The notes beneath the pieces are model-generated. The model was not told where the DNA came from and ran no database searches. It saw only the letters and a program-made list of their open reading frames with translations. The position numbers were made by a program, and so were the translations under genes. From Clostridia bacterium (GTDB taxonomy: Bacteria; Bacillota; Clostridia; Christensenellales; Borkfalkiaceae), in the NCBI GenBank assembly GCA_017626305.1, contig JAGAIW010000171.1:1-64000 (forward strand): a stretch of DNA of 64,000 nucleotides, written 5' to 3'. This document shows, one piece after another, positions 44,824-53,140 of this stretch (position 1 is the stretch's first letter; every line of letters begins with the position of its first letter).

Positions 44824-45702
44824 TTATTCGTTTTCCAGCCACGCCAGACAATTTTCGTCCGTGAGTTCAAAACAGTTCAAAAGCTCTCCGCGCGAGTACA
44901 TGGTGATTTGCACCTGCGTTTCGCCGTCGGTAAAACCGACGGGCACGTTGGCTTTTACCGTTTCCCCTTCGGCGTAGTACACACATTCCAGCCCTTCAAA
45001 CACACCCGTAAAGGTGTCGGAATGGGATACCTTTAAGGTATACGTTCCGTCTTCGTTTTGTAAAACTTCGCTTACCTTGCCGTCGGCAACGGGATAGATA
45101 CAGCAGGTGTCTTGTAAGGTAAGAATACCCGTTGGCGAAAGGGTAAGCTCGACGTCTGAAAAATCGCTAACCACCCCAGACAGGGTAAAATCGGTATACA
45201 TACGCGTATCCGTTTTCGCGGCGTTGTTTGTCGTCAGCGTACGGAAAAACGTATTCACCGCGCTGCCTGGCATAAACACGTTGGTTAAAAAGATTGCGCC
45301 GCAAAGCGCGCAAGCCGCGGCAAATTCCACGCCAAGCGCAATCCGCGCGCGACGTTCGCTCCGCGATTCGACAGGCGGAGTGTACGCGCCGAGTTTGTCT
45401 TCAAACGGATCGTTTTCTTCCAAGGATAAATCGTCCGCGGAATATAAGCGTACGGTGTCGACGCGTTGGGGGATAGAGTCAAATTCTACCCTGCCTTCGC
45501 TGTTTGCGCCTTCGGCGAATAAATCGGCGTCGGCGGTGATTTTGTCGTTGACCTGCGCGATAACCGTTTCTTTTAAGTCGGGCGTTATCGCTTGCTTTAC
45601 CATGTCAGCCGTCTTTTTACGGCCGCGTTTTTTCTTACGCTCTACGTTGACGGTGGAAACGGGAATCTCCAACATTTCGGCGTATTCGATTTCTTGATTC
45701 AT
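44824..45702 (-). CDS. spoIVFA: SpoIVFA-like protein with degenerate M23 domain
   Basis: 292 residues. A charged cytoplasmic N-terminus (about 130 residues) precedes one membrane helix (about 125-147) and a C-terminal LytM/M23-like domain (about 195-280, 'CCIYPVADGKVSEVLQNEDGTYTLKVSHSD'). That domain lacks the HxxxD and HxH zinc ligands of active endopeptidases. This is the SpoIVFA layout, the anchor and inhibitor of SpoIVFB. The following gene confirms it. Confidence 0.85.
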   Translation of the reverse strand: MNQEIEYAEMLEIPVSTVNVERKKKRGRKKTADMVKQAITPDLKETVIAQVNDKITADADLFAEGANSEGRVEFDSIPQRVDTVRLYSADDLSLEENDPFEDKLGAYTPPVESRSERRARIALGVEFAAACALCGAIFLTNVFMPGSAVNTFFRTLTTNNAAKTDTRMYTDFTLSGVVSDFSDVELTLSPTGILTLQDTCCIYPVADGKVSEVLQNEDGTYTLKVSHSDTFTGVFEGLECVYYAEGETVKANVPVGFTDGETQVQITMYSRGELLNCFELTDENCLAWLENE

Positions 45703-45810
45703 AACCTTTTCTCCTTGCTTTGCGTTTTGCTATATCTCATCATATGAACGGTTATTTTCGATTAGAACAAGCCAAGAAGAAAATTTTCTATCCGTTTTTG
45801 TCGAAAGAAA

Positions 45811-45834
45811 AAAAGCCGCATCAAAACGGCTTTT
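45811..45834 (-). terminator. Terminator after the ECF sigma operon
   Basis: An 8-bp stem (45811-45818/45827-45834) is followed on the minus strand by a run of T. Confidence 0.8.
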
Positions 45835-45837
45835 GCT

Positions 45838-46074
45838 CTATTCGTTGCTGTATTCGGGAGAAGAAACGGGTGGCGTCGTGTGCTGTTCCCAAGCGCGCTC
45901 GAAAAACGAACCGCTAAGCTTTTGCGCCGTAAAAAATACGCAAACGGGTAAAATAAACAGGATTGCCGCGCATAAGACAAAACGCTTATACGCTCTTTTG
46001 CGCCGTTTGCTTTTTTGCTCATGCGCGCGTATCTTGATAAAAATATCGTGGGCGAGTGTTTCAAAAGTTTTCAT
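45838..46074 (-). CDS. Small single-pass membrane protein, candidate anti-sigma partner
   Basis: 78 residues. A basic, helical N-terminus (about 1-30) is followed by one membrane helix (about 32-52, FVLCAAILFILPVCVFFTA) and a short Pro-rich outside tail. It overlaps the end of the ECF sigma gene by 14 bases, so the two are co-translated. Anti-sigma function is inferred from position and topology only. No zinc-binding anti-sigma motif is present. Confidence 0.75.
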   Translation of the reverse strand: MKTFETLAHDIFIKIRAHEQKSKRRKRAYKRFVLCAAILFILPVCVFFTAQKLSGSFFERAWEQHTTPPVSSPEYSNE

Positions 46075-46630
46075 ACGTATACCCCATTTGTATAAGTTGC
46101 GTTTTTAAAGCGGCTTTTCCGCGCGACAACAAATTGTATACCTGTTTTTTACCGCGACGGGTGATAACGGCAATCCGCTCGGGCGAAAGCCCGTCGAAAT
46201 AGCGCAGCAAAAGCACTTCCCGATATTCCCGTTTTAGCGCGCTTAACGCTTTGTGTAATACAAGCGCACGCGCCTTTCGCTGGGCGGCTTCTTCCACGTC
46301 TTCCCCCACGAAAAACGCCTGTGTTTCACGTGAAATATTTTCCAAAGAAACTTCTTTTTTGCGTTTGCGTTTTTTTAAAGCGTTCAAACTTTTGTTGCGT
46401 GCGACGGTGTAAAGATACGTTTTAAAGCTTGCTTCGCCCGTGTCGCGGAACTTGCGTTTTTGATAGATTTGGATAAACGTTTCCGAAAGGATATCTTCCG
46501 CCAAACCTTCGTCGCGCACGTATCCGTAGATAAACCGCAACAAACCTTGACCGTATAGCTCGATAAGACGCTGCAAAGCGCGTTCGTTTCCACCGATAAA
46601 TTCGCGGTATAACGCGATACCGTCCGACAT
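46061..46630 (-). CDS. ECF-type RNA polymerase sigma factor
   Basis: 189 residues. Region 2 (about 20-90, 'LRFIYGYVRDEGLAEDILSETFIQIYQ' and 'ASFKTYLYTVARNKSLNALKKRKRKK') and region 4 (about 125-180, 'LSALKREYREVLLLRYFDGLSPERIAVI') are linked by an acidic connector. The target regulon is unknown. The coding sequence contains the candidate parS site. Confidence 0.92.
   Translation of the reverse strand: MSDGIALYREFIGGNERALQRLIELYGQGLLRFIYGYVRDEGLAEDILSETFIQIYQKRKFRDTGEASFKTYLYTVARNKSLNALKKRKRKKEVSLENISRETQAFFVGEDVEEAAQRKARALVLHKALSALKREYREVLLLRYFDGLSPERIAVITRRGKKQVYNLLSRGKAALKTQLIQMGYTYENF
46322..46337. promoter_or_regulatory. Candidate parS site
   Basis: TGTTTCACGTGAAATA matches the 16-bp Firmicutes parS palindrome TGTTTCACGTGAAACA with a single change (C to T at position 15). 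It lies in the ECF sigma gene, about 20 kb from the parB-like gene. No second copy this close is seen in the window. Confidence 0.75.
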
Positions 46631-46740
46631 ACTCTCTCCTTATCCATTACGGCGGTTTAATCAGGTTTAACGCATTTCGTAATGGCTATAAAAGGGGGGA
46701 GTAAAGCCACTTCAAATATTAAACAACGTCCAAGCGTTTT

Positions 46741-47448
46741 TTACTCACCCTTTTTTAGTTGTTCCTGTTTCCCGTGGCAATATTCGTAGTACCAACACCG
46801 ATACGGCGCTTCGCATTGTTCGCCCACGTCAAGCAAGGGCAGGGGCGCGTCCTTTCTTTTGAGTTTTCCCAGCTCAAAAATACGTTTTTCGGCAACACGT
46901 TCCATTACTTTTGCGGCTTTCGTGACGTCCACGATACGGTATTTATCGTCCCCGTTTTCGTACAATTCACCTTCCGTTTGATTATCCACGGCAGGCAAAA
47001 TCAAGAAAGAAGAAGTAATAAACACGTCGCTTTTCCGTAAAATCAAGCGTTGAAAGCCAAGGTCGGTGATAAACTCTTTTCTTGGCGTCGGGGCGTTTTT
47101 TACTTCGTATATCGCGTATCCTTCGCCGTCCCTTTTTAATAAATCGGCGGCGCAATAGTTGCCGTACCAAGTAAACGCCGCTTCGCAGATAACGTTTTCT
47201 TTTTTCTCGATACATTCTTGCGTTGTGGCGAGCATTTTGGCAAAATCCAACCTGCCGTCTTGCTTGTACGCCGTCGTTTCCACGTACGCGCCGAATATCC
47301 CCATGGCTTTATCGCCAAAGTCGTTTCCTGCGTCTAATTTGGCTTGAATTTCAGGGGGAATAATTTTATATTGCGGCGCGTGTGCGTCTAGCCATAACAT
47401 TTTTTCGCATTGTAGTCCGCGCATGAAATCCGTTTTGGAAACAGGCAT
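46741..47448 (-). CDS. Stand-alone Cas4/DUF2779-like Fe-S nuclease
   Basis: 235 residues. It starts 'VSKTDFMRGLQCEKMLWLDAH', the N-terminal hallmark of DUF2779 proteins. The PD-(D/E)xK-type core appears as 'CEAAFTWYGNYCAADLLKRDG ... AIYEVKNAP'. Three cysteines in 'CEAPYRCWYYEYCHG' plus Cys13 give the Cas4/AddB-type four-cysteine iron-sulfur site. The usual C-terminal RNase-H-like half of DUF2779 is missing. There is no CRISPR or recombination partner nearby. It has its own transcript. Confidence 0.8.
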   Translation of the reverse strand: MPVSKTDFMRGLQCEKMLWLDAHAPQYKIIPPEIQAKLDAGNDFGDKAMGIFGAYVETTAYKQDGRLDFAKMLATTQECIEKKENVICEAAFTWYGNYCAADLLKRDGEGYAIYEVKNAPTPRKEFITDLGFQRLILRKSDVFITSSFLILPAVDNQTEGELYENGDDKYRIVDVTKAAKVMERVAEKRIFELGKLKRKDAPLPLLDVGEQCEAPYRCWYYEYCHGKQEQLKKGE

Positions 47449-47496
47449 TGTTTTTCTCCTTTGAGTATTTGCGTTTGGTTGAATAATTATACGATA

Positions 47497-47520
47497 AAAA
47501 CCGCGTTTTCGCGCGGTTTT
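47497..47520 (-). terminator. lon-ysxC terminator
   Basis: A 9-bp stem (47497-47505/47512-47520) is A/T-flanked on both sides and directly follows ysxC. Confidence 0.85.
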
Positions 47521-47526
47521 TTAAGG

Positions 47527-48201
47527 TTATTCTTGCGGTTGTTCTTCTTCCGGTTCTTCTAATTCTTCGTCCGCTTGACAAATAAGCTTTTGCGCCTGTA
47601 AAACGGAATAAATCTTATTTAAAACGTCCGTTTTACCGTAGCCCGTTTCCGCGCTAGTGGCAAGCAAATTATGAACGCCGAGATACAAATCGGACGCAAT
47701 CGCGCGGATATGCTCTTTGAGTTTCATTTTAGAAAGCTTGTCCGCTTTGGTCAGCGTAACGGTGAAAGGAATGATGTGATAGTTGAGATATTGCACCATT
47801 TGTACGTCGTCCGCCGTGGGGTCGTGACGGGAATCGGCAAGCATGAACACGTGCGCGATATCTTCCTTTTTACGGAAGAATGCGTCCAGCGTTTTCGCCC
47901 ACTTTTCCTTTTCGCTCTTAGACACGCGCGCAAACCCGTAGCCGGGTAAATCGGCAAGGATAAACTCCCCGAAATCGAAGTAGTTGACAAGGCGTGTGCG
48001 CCCCGGCTCGCTGCTCGTTTTGGCAAGCTTTTTTTGGTTGGCAAGCATATTGATAAACGAGCTTTTCCCCACGTTGGATTTACCGCAAACGGCAATCATG
48101 GGCTTGGTGGGGCGAATAAATTGATCTTCTCTCGCCGCCGACGTAATAAAGGTTGCGTTTTTAATAACGAGAGAAGGTTTTTCGGGTTTCACTTCGTACA
48201 T
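47527..48201 (-). CDS. ysxC: Ribosome biogenesis GTPase YsxC (EngB)
   Basis: 224 residues. G1 'GKSNVGKSSF', G3 'DLPGYG' and G4 'TKAD' motifs follow in order, with 'SSEPGRTRLVNYF' as switch I. The C-terminus is acidic and slightly extended. It is needed for 50S subunit assembly. It lies 26 bases behind lon, the conserved order. Confidence 0.96.
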   Translation of the reverse strand: MYEVKPEKPSLVIKNATFITSAAREDQFIRPTKPMIAVCGKSNVGKSSFINMLANQKKLAKTSSEPGRTRLVNYFDFGEFILADLPGYGFARVSKSEKEKWAKTLDAFFRKKEDIAHVFMLADSRHDPTADDVQMVQYLNYHIIPFTVTLTKADKLSKMKLKEHIRAIASDLYLGVHNLLATSAETGYGKTDVLNKIYSVLQAQKLICQADEELEEPEEEQPQE

Positions 48202-48227
48202 GGTGGTCTCCTTTTGTAAAAATGCGT

Positions 48228-50657
48228 TTATTTTCGACAGCGCACGCTATCCCTTGTTTCGCCCGTTTCACGGGATAAAGGCATGGCTTTTACCATCCGT
48301 TTTTTCTTGGGTTCATCCTGTGCTTTGGCAATCAGCGCCACGGCAAACACTTCGTCTATCGTTTGCACGGGAATAAAGGTTAGATCCTTTTTCACTTCTT
48401 CGGTAAGCTCTTCCAAATCCTTTTTATTCGCGTAAGGGATAATCACCGTTTTTATACCTGCGCGGCGAGCCGCTAACGCCTTTTCCTTTAATCCCCCGAT
48501 AGGCAATACCTTGCCGCGGAGCGTAATTTCTCCCGTCATAGCGATATCCCCCCGTACCTGCGTATCCGTGAGCACGGAAAGGATAGCCGTCGCTAAGGTG
48601 ATGCCTGCGCTCGGGCCGTCCTTGGGGGTTGCGCCTTCGGGTACGTGCACGTGCAGGTCTTTTTTGGAAAGCTCGTCTTCGTCAATTTTATAGGCGTCTG
48701 CGTGCGAACGGAGATACCCCAGCGCGGTGAGCGCCGACTCTTTCATGACGTCGCCAAGACTGCCCGTCAATTTGACTTCACCCTTGCCCTTGGCGGTAAC
48801 CGTTTCTACGGTGAGCACCGTTCCGCCGACTGCCGTCCAAGCCAAACCGTTGACTGCGCCGACCTGCGGCAGCAGCGCCGCTTGGTCGATAACGAAACGG
48901 GGCGCGCCAAGCAGTTTTTCCGCTTCCGTCGCCGTAATTTTGAGTTTGGTTTTGCGCTTACCGCTTGCAATCGCCACGGCGGCTTTACGGCAAACCGTGC
49001 CGACGCTGCGTTCTAACGAACGCACGCCCGCTTCGCGGGTATACCCTTCGACGATACGTTGAATACCGTCTTGGGTGAAGGTGATATTTTTATCCGTTAA
49101 GCCGTTTTCCTTGATTTGTTTAGGTGCAAGATAACGCGCGGCGATTTCCGTTTTTTCTTCCAAGGTATACCCCGAAAGGGTGATAATTTCCATTCTGTCA
49201 CGCAAGGGCGCGGGAATGGTGTCCAAGGTATTCGCCGTTGTAATGAATAAAACCTTACTCAAATCGTACGGGGTTTCCAAATACCGATCGCGGAAGGTGG
49301 AGTTTTGCTCGGGGTCGAGCGCTTCCAACAAAGCTGCCGACGGATCGCCGTGCATATCCGACGTGATTTTGTCGATTTCGTCCAGCAAAAATACGGGGTT
49401 AATCGTTCCTGCGTTTTTCATGCCGTAGATAATCCGCCCCGGCATAGCGCCGATATACGTACGGCGGTGTCCGCGGATTTCCGCTTCGTCCTTGACGCCG
49501 CCAAGGCTCATACGGACGAATTTGCGCCCAAGCGCACGCGCGATAGAACGCGCAATACTCGTTTTTCCTACGCCGGGCGGGCCGACGAAACAAAGAATAG
49601 GCGCTTTCATGCTGCCCGTTAATTTGAGTACGGCAAGGTATTCCAAAATACGCTCTTTGATTTTTTCCAAGCCGTAGTGGTCTTCTTCTAAAACCGCTTG
49701 ACATTCGTCCAAGGATAAATTATCCTTGGTTTCTTCCGTCCAGGGCAGGGATAAAACTTGGTCCAAATACCCCGTAATGACGGTGTATTCAGGGGAAGAC
49801 GACTGCATTTTCCGCATACGGTCGACTTCCTTCAAGCACTTTTCTTCGAGCTTGGCAGGCAGGCATTTCGCCTTGATTTTTTCGCGGTATTCGTCTTCTT
49901 CCTTGCCGTCGTCGCCAAGCTCGGTATGAATAGCGCGCAGCTGCTCGCGCAAGAAATATTCCTTTTGTGATTTGTCGATATTTTGGCGTACCGTAGACGC
50001 AATTTTCTTTTCGATTTTGGAGATTTCCAGCTCGTCGTTTAAACAGCGTTCAAACATGCCAAGGCGTTGAATGACGTCCGGCTCTTCTAAAATTTGTTGT
50101 TTGATTTCCAACTTTACGCGCATAGCGCTAAGGGCGACGTGTACGTACTCGTCGGGGTCTTGGCAAAGCTCTAAGCGATTCGCCGTTTCCTTAGAGATTT
50201 TTCCGTCGGTGGAAAGCACGTCTTTGACGAGCGCTTTTGCCGTGCGGAAGTACGCTTCTTGCAGCGTTTCGTCCCCGAAAACGGGTAAAATCTCGTCGCA
50301 AACGGCGGCAAAATGCCCGTCGCGCACGACGATTTCCCGCGCTTTCGCGCGGTATAAGCCTTCGCAAACCACGCGCATGACGTTATTGCCCGCTACGCGG
50401 ACGACCTGCTTGATTTGCGCTACGCAACCGACGAGATATAAATCGTTTTCGTCGATAACGTCCTTTTCCGTGACCTTTTGCGTGCAGATTAAAACCTGCT
50501 TGTCCGCGCTGTCCGAAGCGCGTTGTACGGCTTTGAGCGTCATTTCTCTGCCTACTTCAAAGCTTACGCTTGTATGCGGAAACGCCACTTTGCCGCGCAA
50601 AGGGATTACGGGGAGTAAATTTGTTCTTACTTGATTGTTTGTCGTATAATTTTCCAT
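48228..50657 (-). CDS. lon: ATP-dependent protease Lon
   Basis: 809 residues from the ATG at 50657. The frame runs to 50729, but the extra residues do not fit. It has an N-terminal LAN domain ('LPVIPLRGKVAFPH'), a coiled coil, AAA+ with 'GPPGVGKTSIARSIARALGR' and 'LLDEIDKI', and the protease domain with the catalytic Ser in 'TPKDGPSAGIT' and Lys in 'PIGGLKEKALAARRAG'. No Shine-Dalgarno precedes the ATG. A TAATAT lies 5 bases upstream with TTGAAC 18 bases further, so the message may be leaderless. Confidence 0.96.
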   Translation of the reverse strand: MENYTTNNQVRTNLLPVIPLRGKVAFPHTSVSFEVGREMTLKAVQRASDSADKQVLICTQKVTEKDVIDENDLYLVGCVAQIKQVVRVAGNNVMRVVCEGLYRAKAREIVVRDGHFAAVCDEILPVFGDETLQEAYFRTAKALVKDVLSTDGKISKETANRLELCQDPDEYVHVALSAMRVKLEIKQQILEEPDVIQRLGMFERCLNDELEISKIEKKIASTVRQNIDKSQKEYFLREQLRAIHTELGDDGKEEDEYREKIKAKCLPAKLEEKCLKEVDRMRKMQSSSPEYTVITGYLDQVLSLPWTEETKDNLSLDECQAVLEEDHYGLEKIKERILEYLAVLKLTGSMKAPILCFVGPPGVGKTSIARSIARALGRKFVRMSLGGVKDEAEIRGHRRTYIGAMPGRIIYGMKNAGTINPVFLLDEIDKITSDMHGDPSAALLEALDPEQNSTFRDRYLETPYDLSKVLFITTANTLDTIPAPLRDRMEIITLSGYTLEEKTEIAARYLAPKQIKENGLTDKNITFTQDGIQRIVEGYTREAGVRSLERSVGTVCRKAAVAIASGKRKTKLKITATEAEKLLGAPRFVIDQAALLPQVGAVNGLAWTAVGGTVLTVETVTAKGKGEVKLTGSLGDVMKESALTALGYLRSHADAYKIDEDELSKKDLHVHVPEGATPKDGPSAGITLATAILSVLTDTQVRGDIAMTGEITLRGKVLPIGGLKEKALAARRAGIKTVIIPYANKKDLEELTEEVKKDLTFIPVQTIDEVFAVALIAKAQDEPKKKRMVKAMPLSRETGETRDSVRCRK

Positions 50658-50748
50658 ATAATATATTATTACCCAAAAACCGCGGCGTTCAAACAAAAAT
50701 GATGAGATAAAGACGCGACTATATTCCAACGTGAACCGCCTACGGGCG

Positions 50749-51576
50749 TCAACGGGGCAATTCCCCCTTTTTATACGTTCTCGGACAAACGCCGTAAGTC
50801 TTTTTAAAAATCTTGGAAAAATAATTATAATCAGGGATACCGCACCGCTTGGCGATTACGCCGACGGGAAGAGCGGTTTCCTTTAAAAGCTTGCAGGCAT
50901 ATTCCAGCCTGCATTTTTTGATGTATTCGGCAGGGGTGGAGTGGTAATATTCTTTAAAAACGGAATACAATTCGCTATGCGACATACGAAACTTGGAACA
51001 AAGAATGGGTACGGACAGCATTTCCGCAAGATTTTCATGCACGTATTTGCCGATTTTGACGTCGATTTTCCCTTCGTTGTTTTTCATGAGCGTTTTCAAA
51101 TACTCGTACCCCGTACAAGCGTCCAAAATGGCGATAGCGGAGCTAAGTTTATCGGGTGGAATGGTTGGAAGTCGGTCAAACGCGGCTTTTAGCGCCGCTT
51201 TGCGCTTGGGCGGTAAGGACGTTTCCAAGCAAGAAAAATCCGCGTTTTCGTTGCTTTTGATTTGCCCAAGCACGATAAAACCGATAATTTCCTTGTCGAA
51301 AAGAATGGGCGAAACACATTCCTGCAAGCCCGCGTGACAGGTGTAAAAATACTGCTTGTACGATTTGCGACATTCGGCAAAAGCGTGCTTGTCGCAAGCC
51401 TTACACCGCTCGTCCATGGCTTTGTCTTGGCGCAAAAGCGCGCAAAAATCGGACAGCTTTTGGGGGTAAAAGCACAGCTCGTTTTCCGTGCTGTCGTATA
51501 GACAGGTTTTGATGTTGGTCAAATTGTAAAAATCCTGCAAAAGCCGCTGCATTTTTTCTTGGTTGGAATTGTGCAT
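50749..51576 (-). CDS. AraC-family regulator with PocR sensory domain
   Basis: 275 residues. The N-terminal PocR-type domain (about 5-150) has Cys-rich 'CKACDKHAFAECRKSYKQYFYTCHAGLQECVSPI', and a C-terminal double helix-turn-helix follows (about 175-270, with 'RCGIPDYNYFSKIFKKTYG'). PocR domains bind small hydrocarbon derivatives such as 1,3-propanediol. It is divergent from the kinase that opens the sugar operon and is probably its activator. Confidence 0.9.
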   Translation of the reverse strand: MHNSNQEKMQRLLQDFYNLTNIKTCLYDSTENELCFYPQKLSDFCALLRQDKAMDERCKACDKHAFAECRKSYKQYFYTCHAGLQECVSPILFDKEIIGFIVLGQIKSNENADFSCLETSLPPKRKAALKAAFDRLPTIPPDKLSSAIAILDACTGYEYLKTLMKNNEGKIDVKIGKYVHENLAEMLSVPILCSKFRMSHSELYSVFKEYYHSTPAEYIKKCRLEYACKLLKETALPVGVIAKRCGIPDYNYFSKIFKKTYGVCPRTYKKGELPR

Positions 51577-51682
51577 ATTCGTATTCTCCGATACAAAATT
51601 ACCATATTTATAAATAAATTATACTATACGCGCGAAAAAAAATCAAGTAAAATATAGAAAAAAGGAGAAGGAGCGGAAAAAG

Positions 51683-53140
51683 ATGCACTATTTAAGTATC
51701 GACGTGGGTACGACGGGCTGTAAATGTCAGCTCTTTTCCGATACGGGTGAAATTTTGGCGTATTCGTTTGACGAATACGATTTTTTGCGTATCGACGGGG
51801 AGCAATACGTGGACGTCGACGCCGCTTTGGAAAAGCTCAAAGGCATGATAGCGAGCGTTACGGCAAGCCACGCCGTTGACTCGGTGTGCGTGTCGTCGCT
51901 TGGCGAAGCGTTCGTGTTGCTCGATAAACAGGATAATATCTTATTTTATCCCATGCTGTACACCGATCCGCGCGGGGAAGACGAAGCCAAGGAGATTGCG
52001 CGCCGTATCGGGGAAGAAAAGGCGTTTTCCATTACGGGCGTCGTGCCGCACAGCATGTATTCTCTTTCCAAGCTGTTATGGATTAAAAACCGCTATCCCG
52101 ACCTGTTTGCCAAGGCGGATAAAGTCATGCTCGTTGCCGATTATATCGGCTATAAGCTGAGCGGAAAACGGGTAATCGACTACGCTTTGGCGTCTAGAAC
52201 GGGCGCGTTCGACGTGGAAAAAATGATTTTTAGTAAGGAGATTTTAGACGCATTCGATATTCCGACTTCGCTGTTTTCCACTCCCATGCGCGCAGGCAGT
52301 ATCGTGGGGAAAATCGGTAAGGAATGGGGTATGGACGCCGTACTCGTTTTAGGCTCGCACGATCAGGTTTGCACGTCTATCGGTGCGGGCGCTTTGGACG
52401 CGGGCGACGCCGTGGACGGCTTGGGTACGGTGGAATGTATCACCGTCGTCTTTGATAAAAAGCCGAACGATTTGCAAATGGGAAAGCAGGGCTACCCTTG
52501 CGTACCGTACGCCGTAGACGGGAAGTATTGTACGTATATGCTCAACTACTCCTGCGGTTCGACGGTCAACTGGTTGAGAAAGAAAATCATGCACGGGTAC
52601 GGCGGCGAAGAAAAAGACTTCTTTGCGTATATGGAAAAGGGTATGAAACAAGCGCCGACCAGCCTGCTTGTCCTGCCCTATTTCGGCGGCGCAAGTACCC
52701 CCTTTCAAGACCTTGGCGCGACGGGCGCTATCCTTGGTTTAACGACGGAAACGGACGACTATACGCTGTATAAAGCGTTGCTGGAAGGTACGGCTTTTGA
52801 AATGCGTTTTAACGCAAATGTAGCCACCATGTATGGAGTGAACGTAAAAAAAGCCGTAGCAACGGGCGGCGGAGCTAACGGGGAGAAGTGGATGCAGATA
52901 AAGGCGGACATTCAAAATATTCCCTTTAAGGTATTGCGTTCTAGCGAAGGCGGGCTTTGCGGCTGCGCCATGCTGCAAGCGGTTGCGCTTGGCGGGGCGA
53001 AGGATTTGTATGCGGCAAGGGATATTTTCGTGCGTTATCAAAAATCGTACGAGCCAAACCCTGAAAGGCGCGCCGCCTATGAAAAGAGCTATCAAAAATA
53101 TGAAAAATTATATAAAACGATAAAGGAGATATATTTATGA
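51683..53140 (+). CDS. FGGY-family carbohydrate kinase
   Basis: 485 residues. The ATP-site start 'LSIDVGTTGCKCQLF', the catalytic Asp in 'LGSHDQVCTSIGAGAL', and 'LPYFGGASTPFQDLGATGAILGLT' are FGGY features. It is nearest to xylulokinase and fuculokinase types. It ends in an ATGA overlap with the isomerase, so it should phosphorylate the ketose that enzyme makes. Sugar identity is not determined. Confidence 0.9.
   Translation: MHYLSIDVGTTGCKCQLFSDTGEILAYSFDEYDFLRIDGEQYVDVDAALEKLKGMIASVTASHAVDSVCVSSLGEAFVLLDKQDNILFYPMLYTDPRGEDEAKEIARRIGEEKAFSITGVVPHSMYSLSKLLWIKNRYPDLFAKADKVMLVADYIGYKLSGKRVIDYALASRTGAFDVEKMIFSKEILDAFDIPTSLFSTPMRAGSIVGKIGKEWGMDAVLVLGSHDQVCTSIGAGALDAGDAVDGLGTVECITVVFDKKPNDLQMGKQGYPCVPYAVDGKYCTYMLNYSCGSTVNWLRKKIMHGYGGEEKDFFAYMEKGMKQAPTSLLVLPYFGGASTPFQDLGATGAILGLTTETDDYTLYKALLEGTAFEMRFNANVATMYGVNVKKAVATGGGANGEKWMQIKADIQNIPFKVLRSSEGGLCGCAMLQAVALGGAKDLYAARDIFVRYQKSYEPNPERRAAYEKSYQKYEKLYKTIKEIYL

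Noticed and set aside
45762-46108. Overlapping alternative frames around the small membrane protein
   Set aside because: The 45838-46074 frame alone has the overlap with the sigma gene, a clear membrane helix and a terminator just after its stop.
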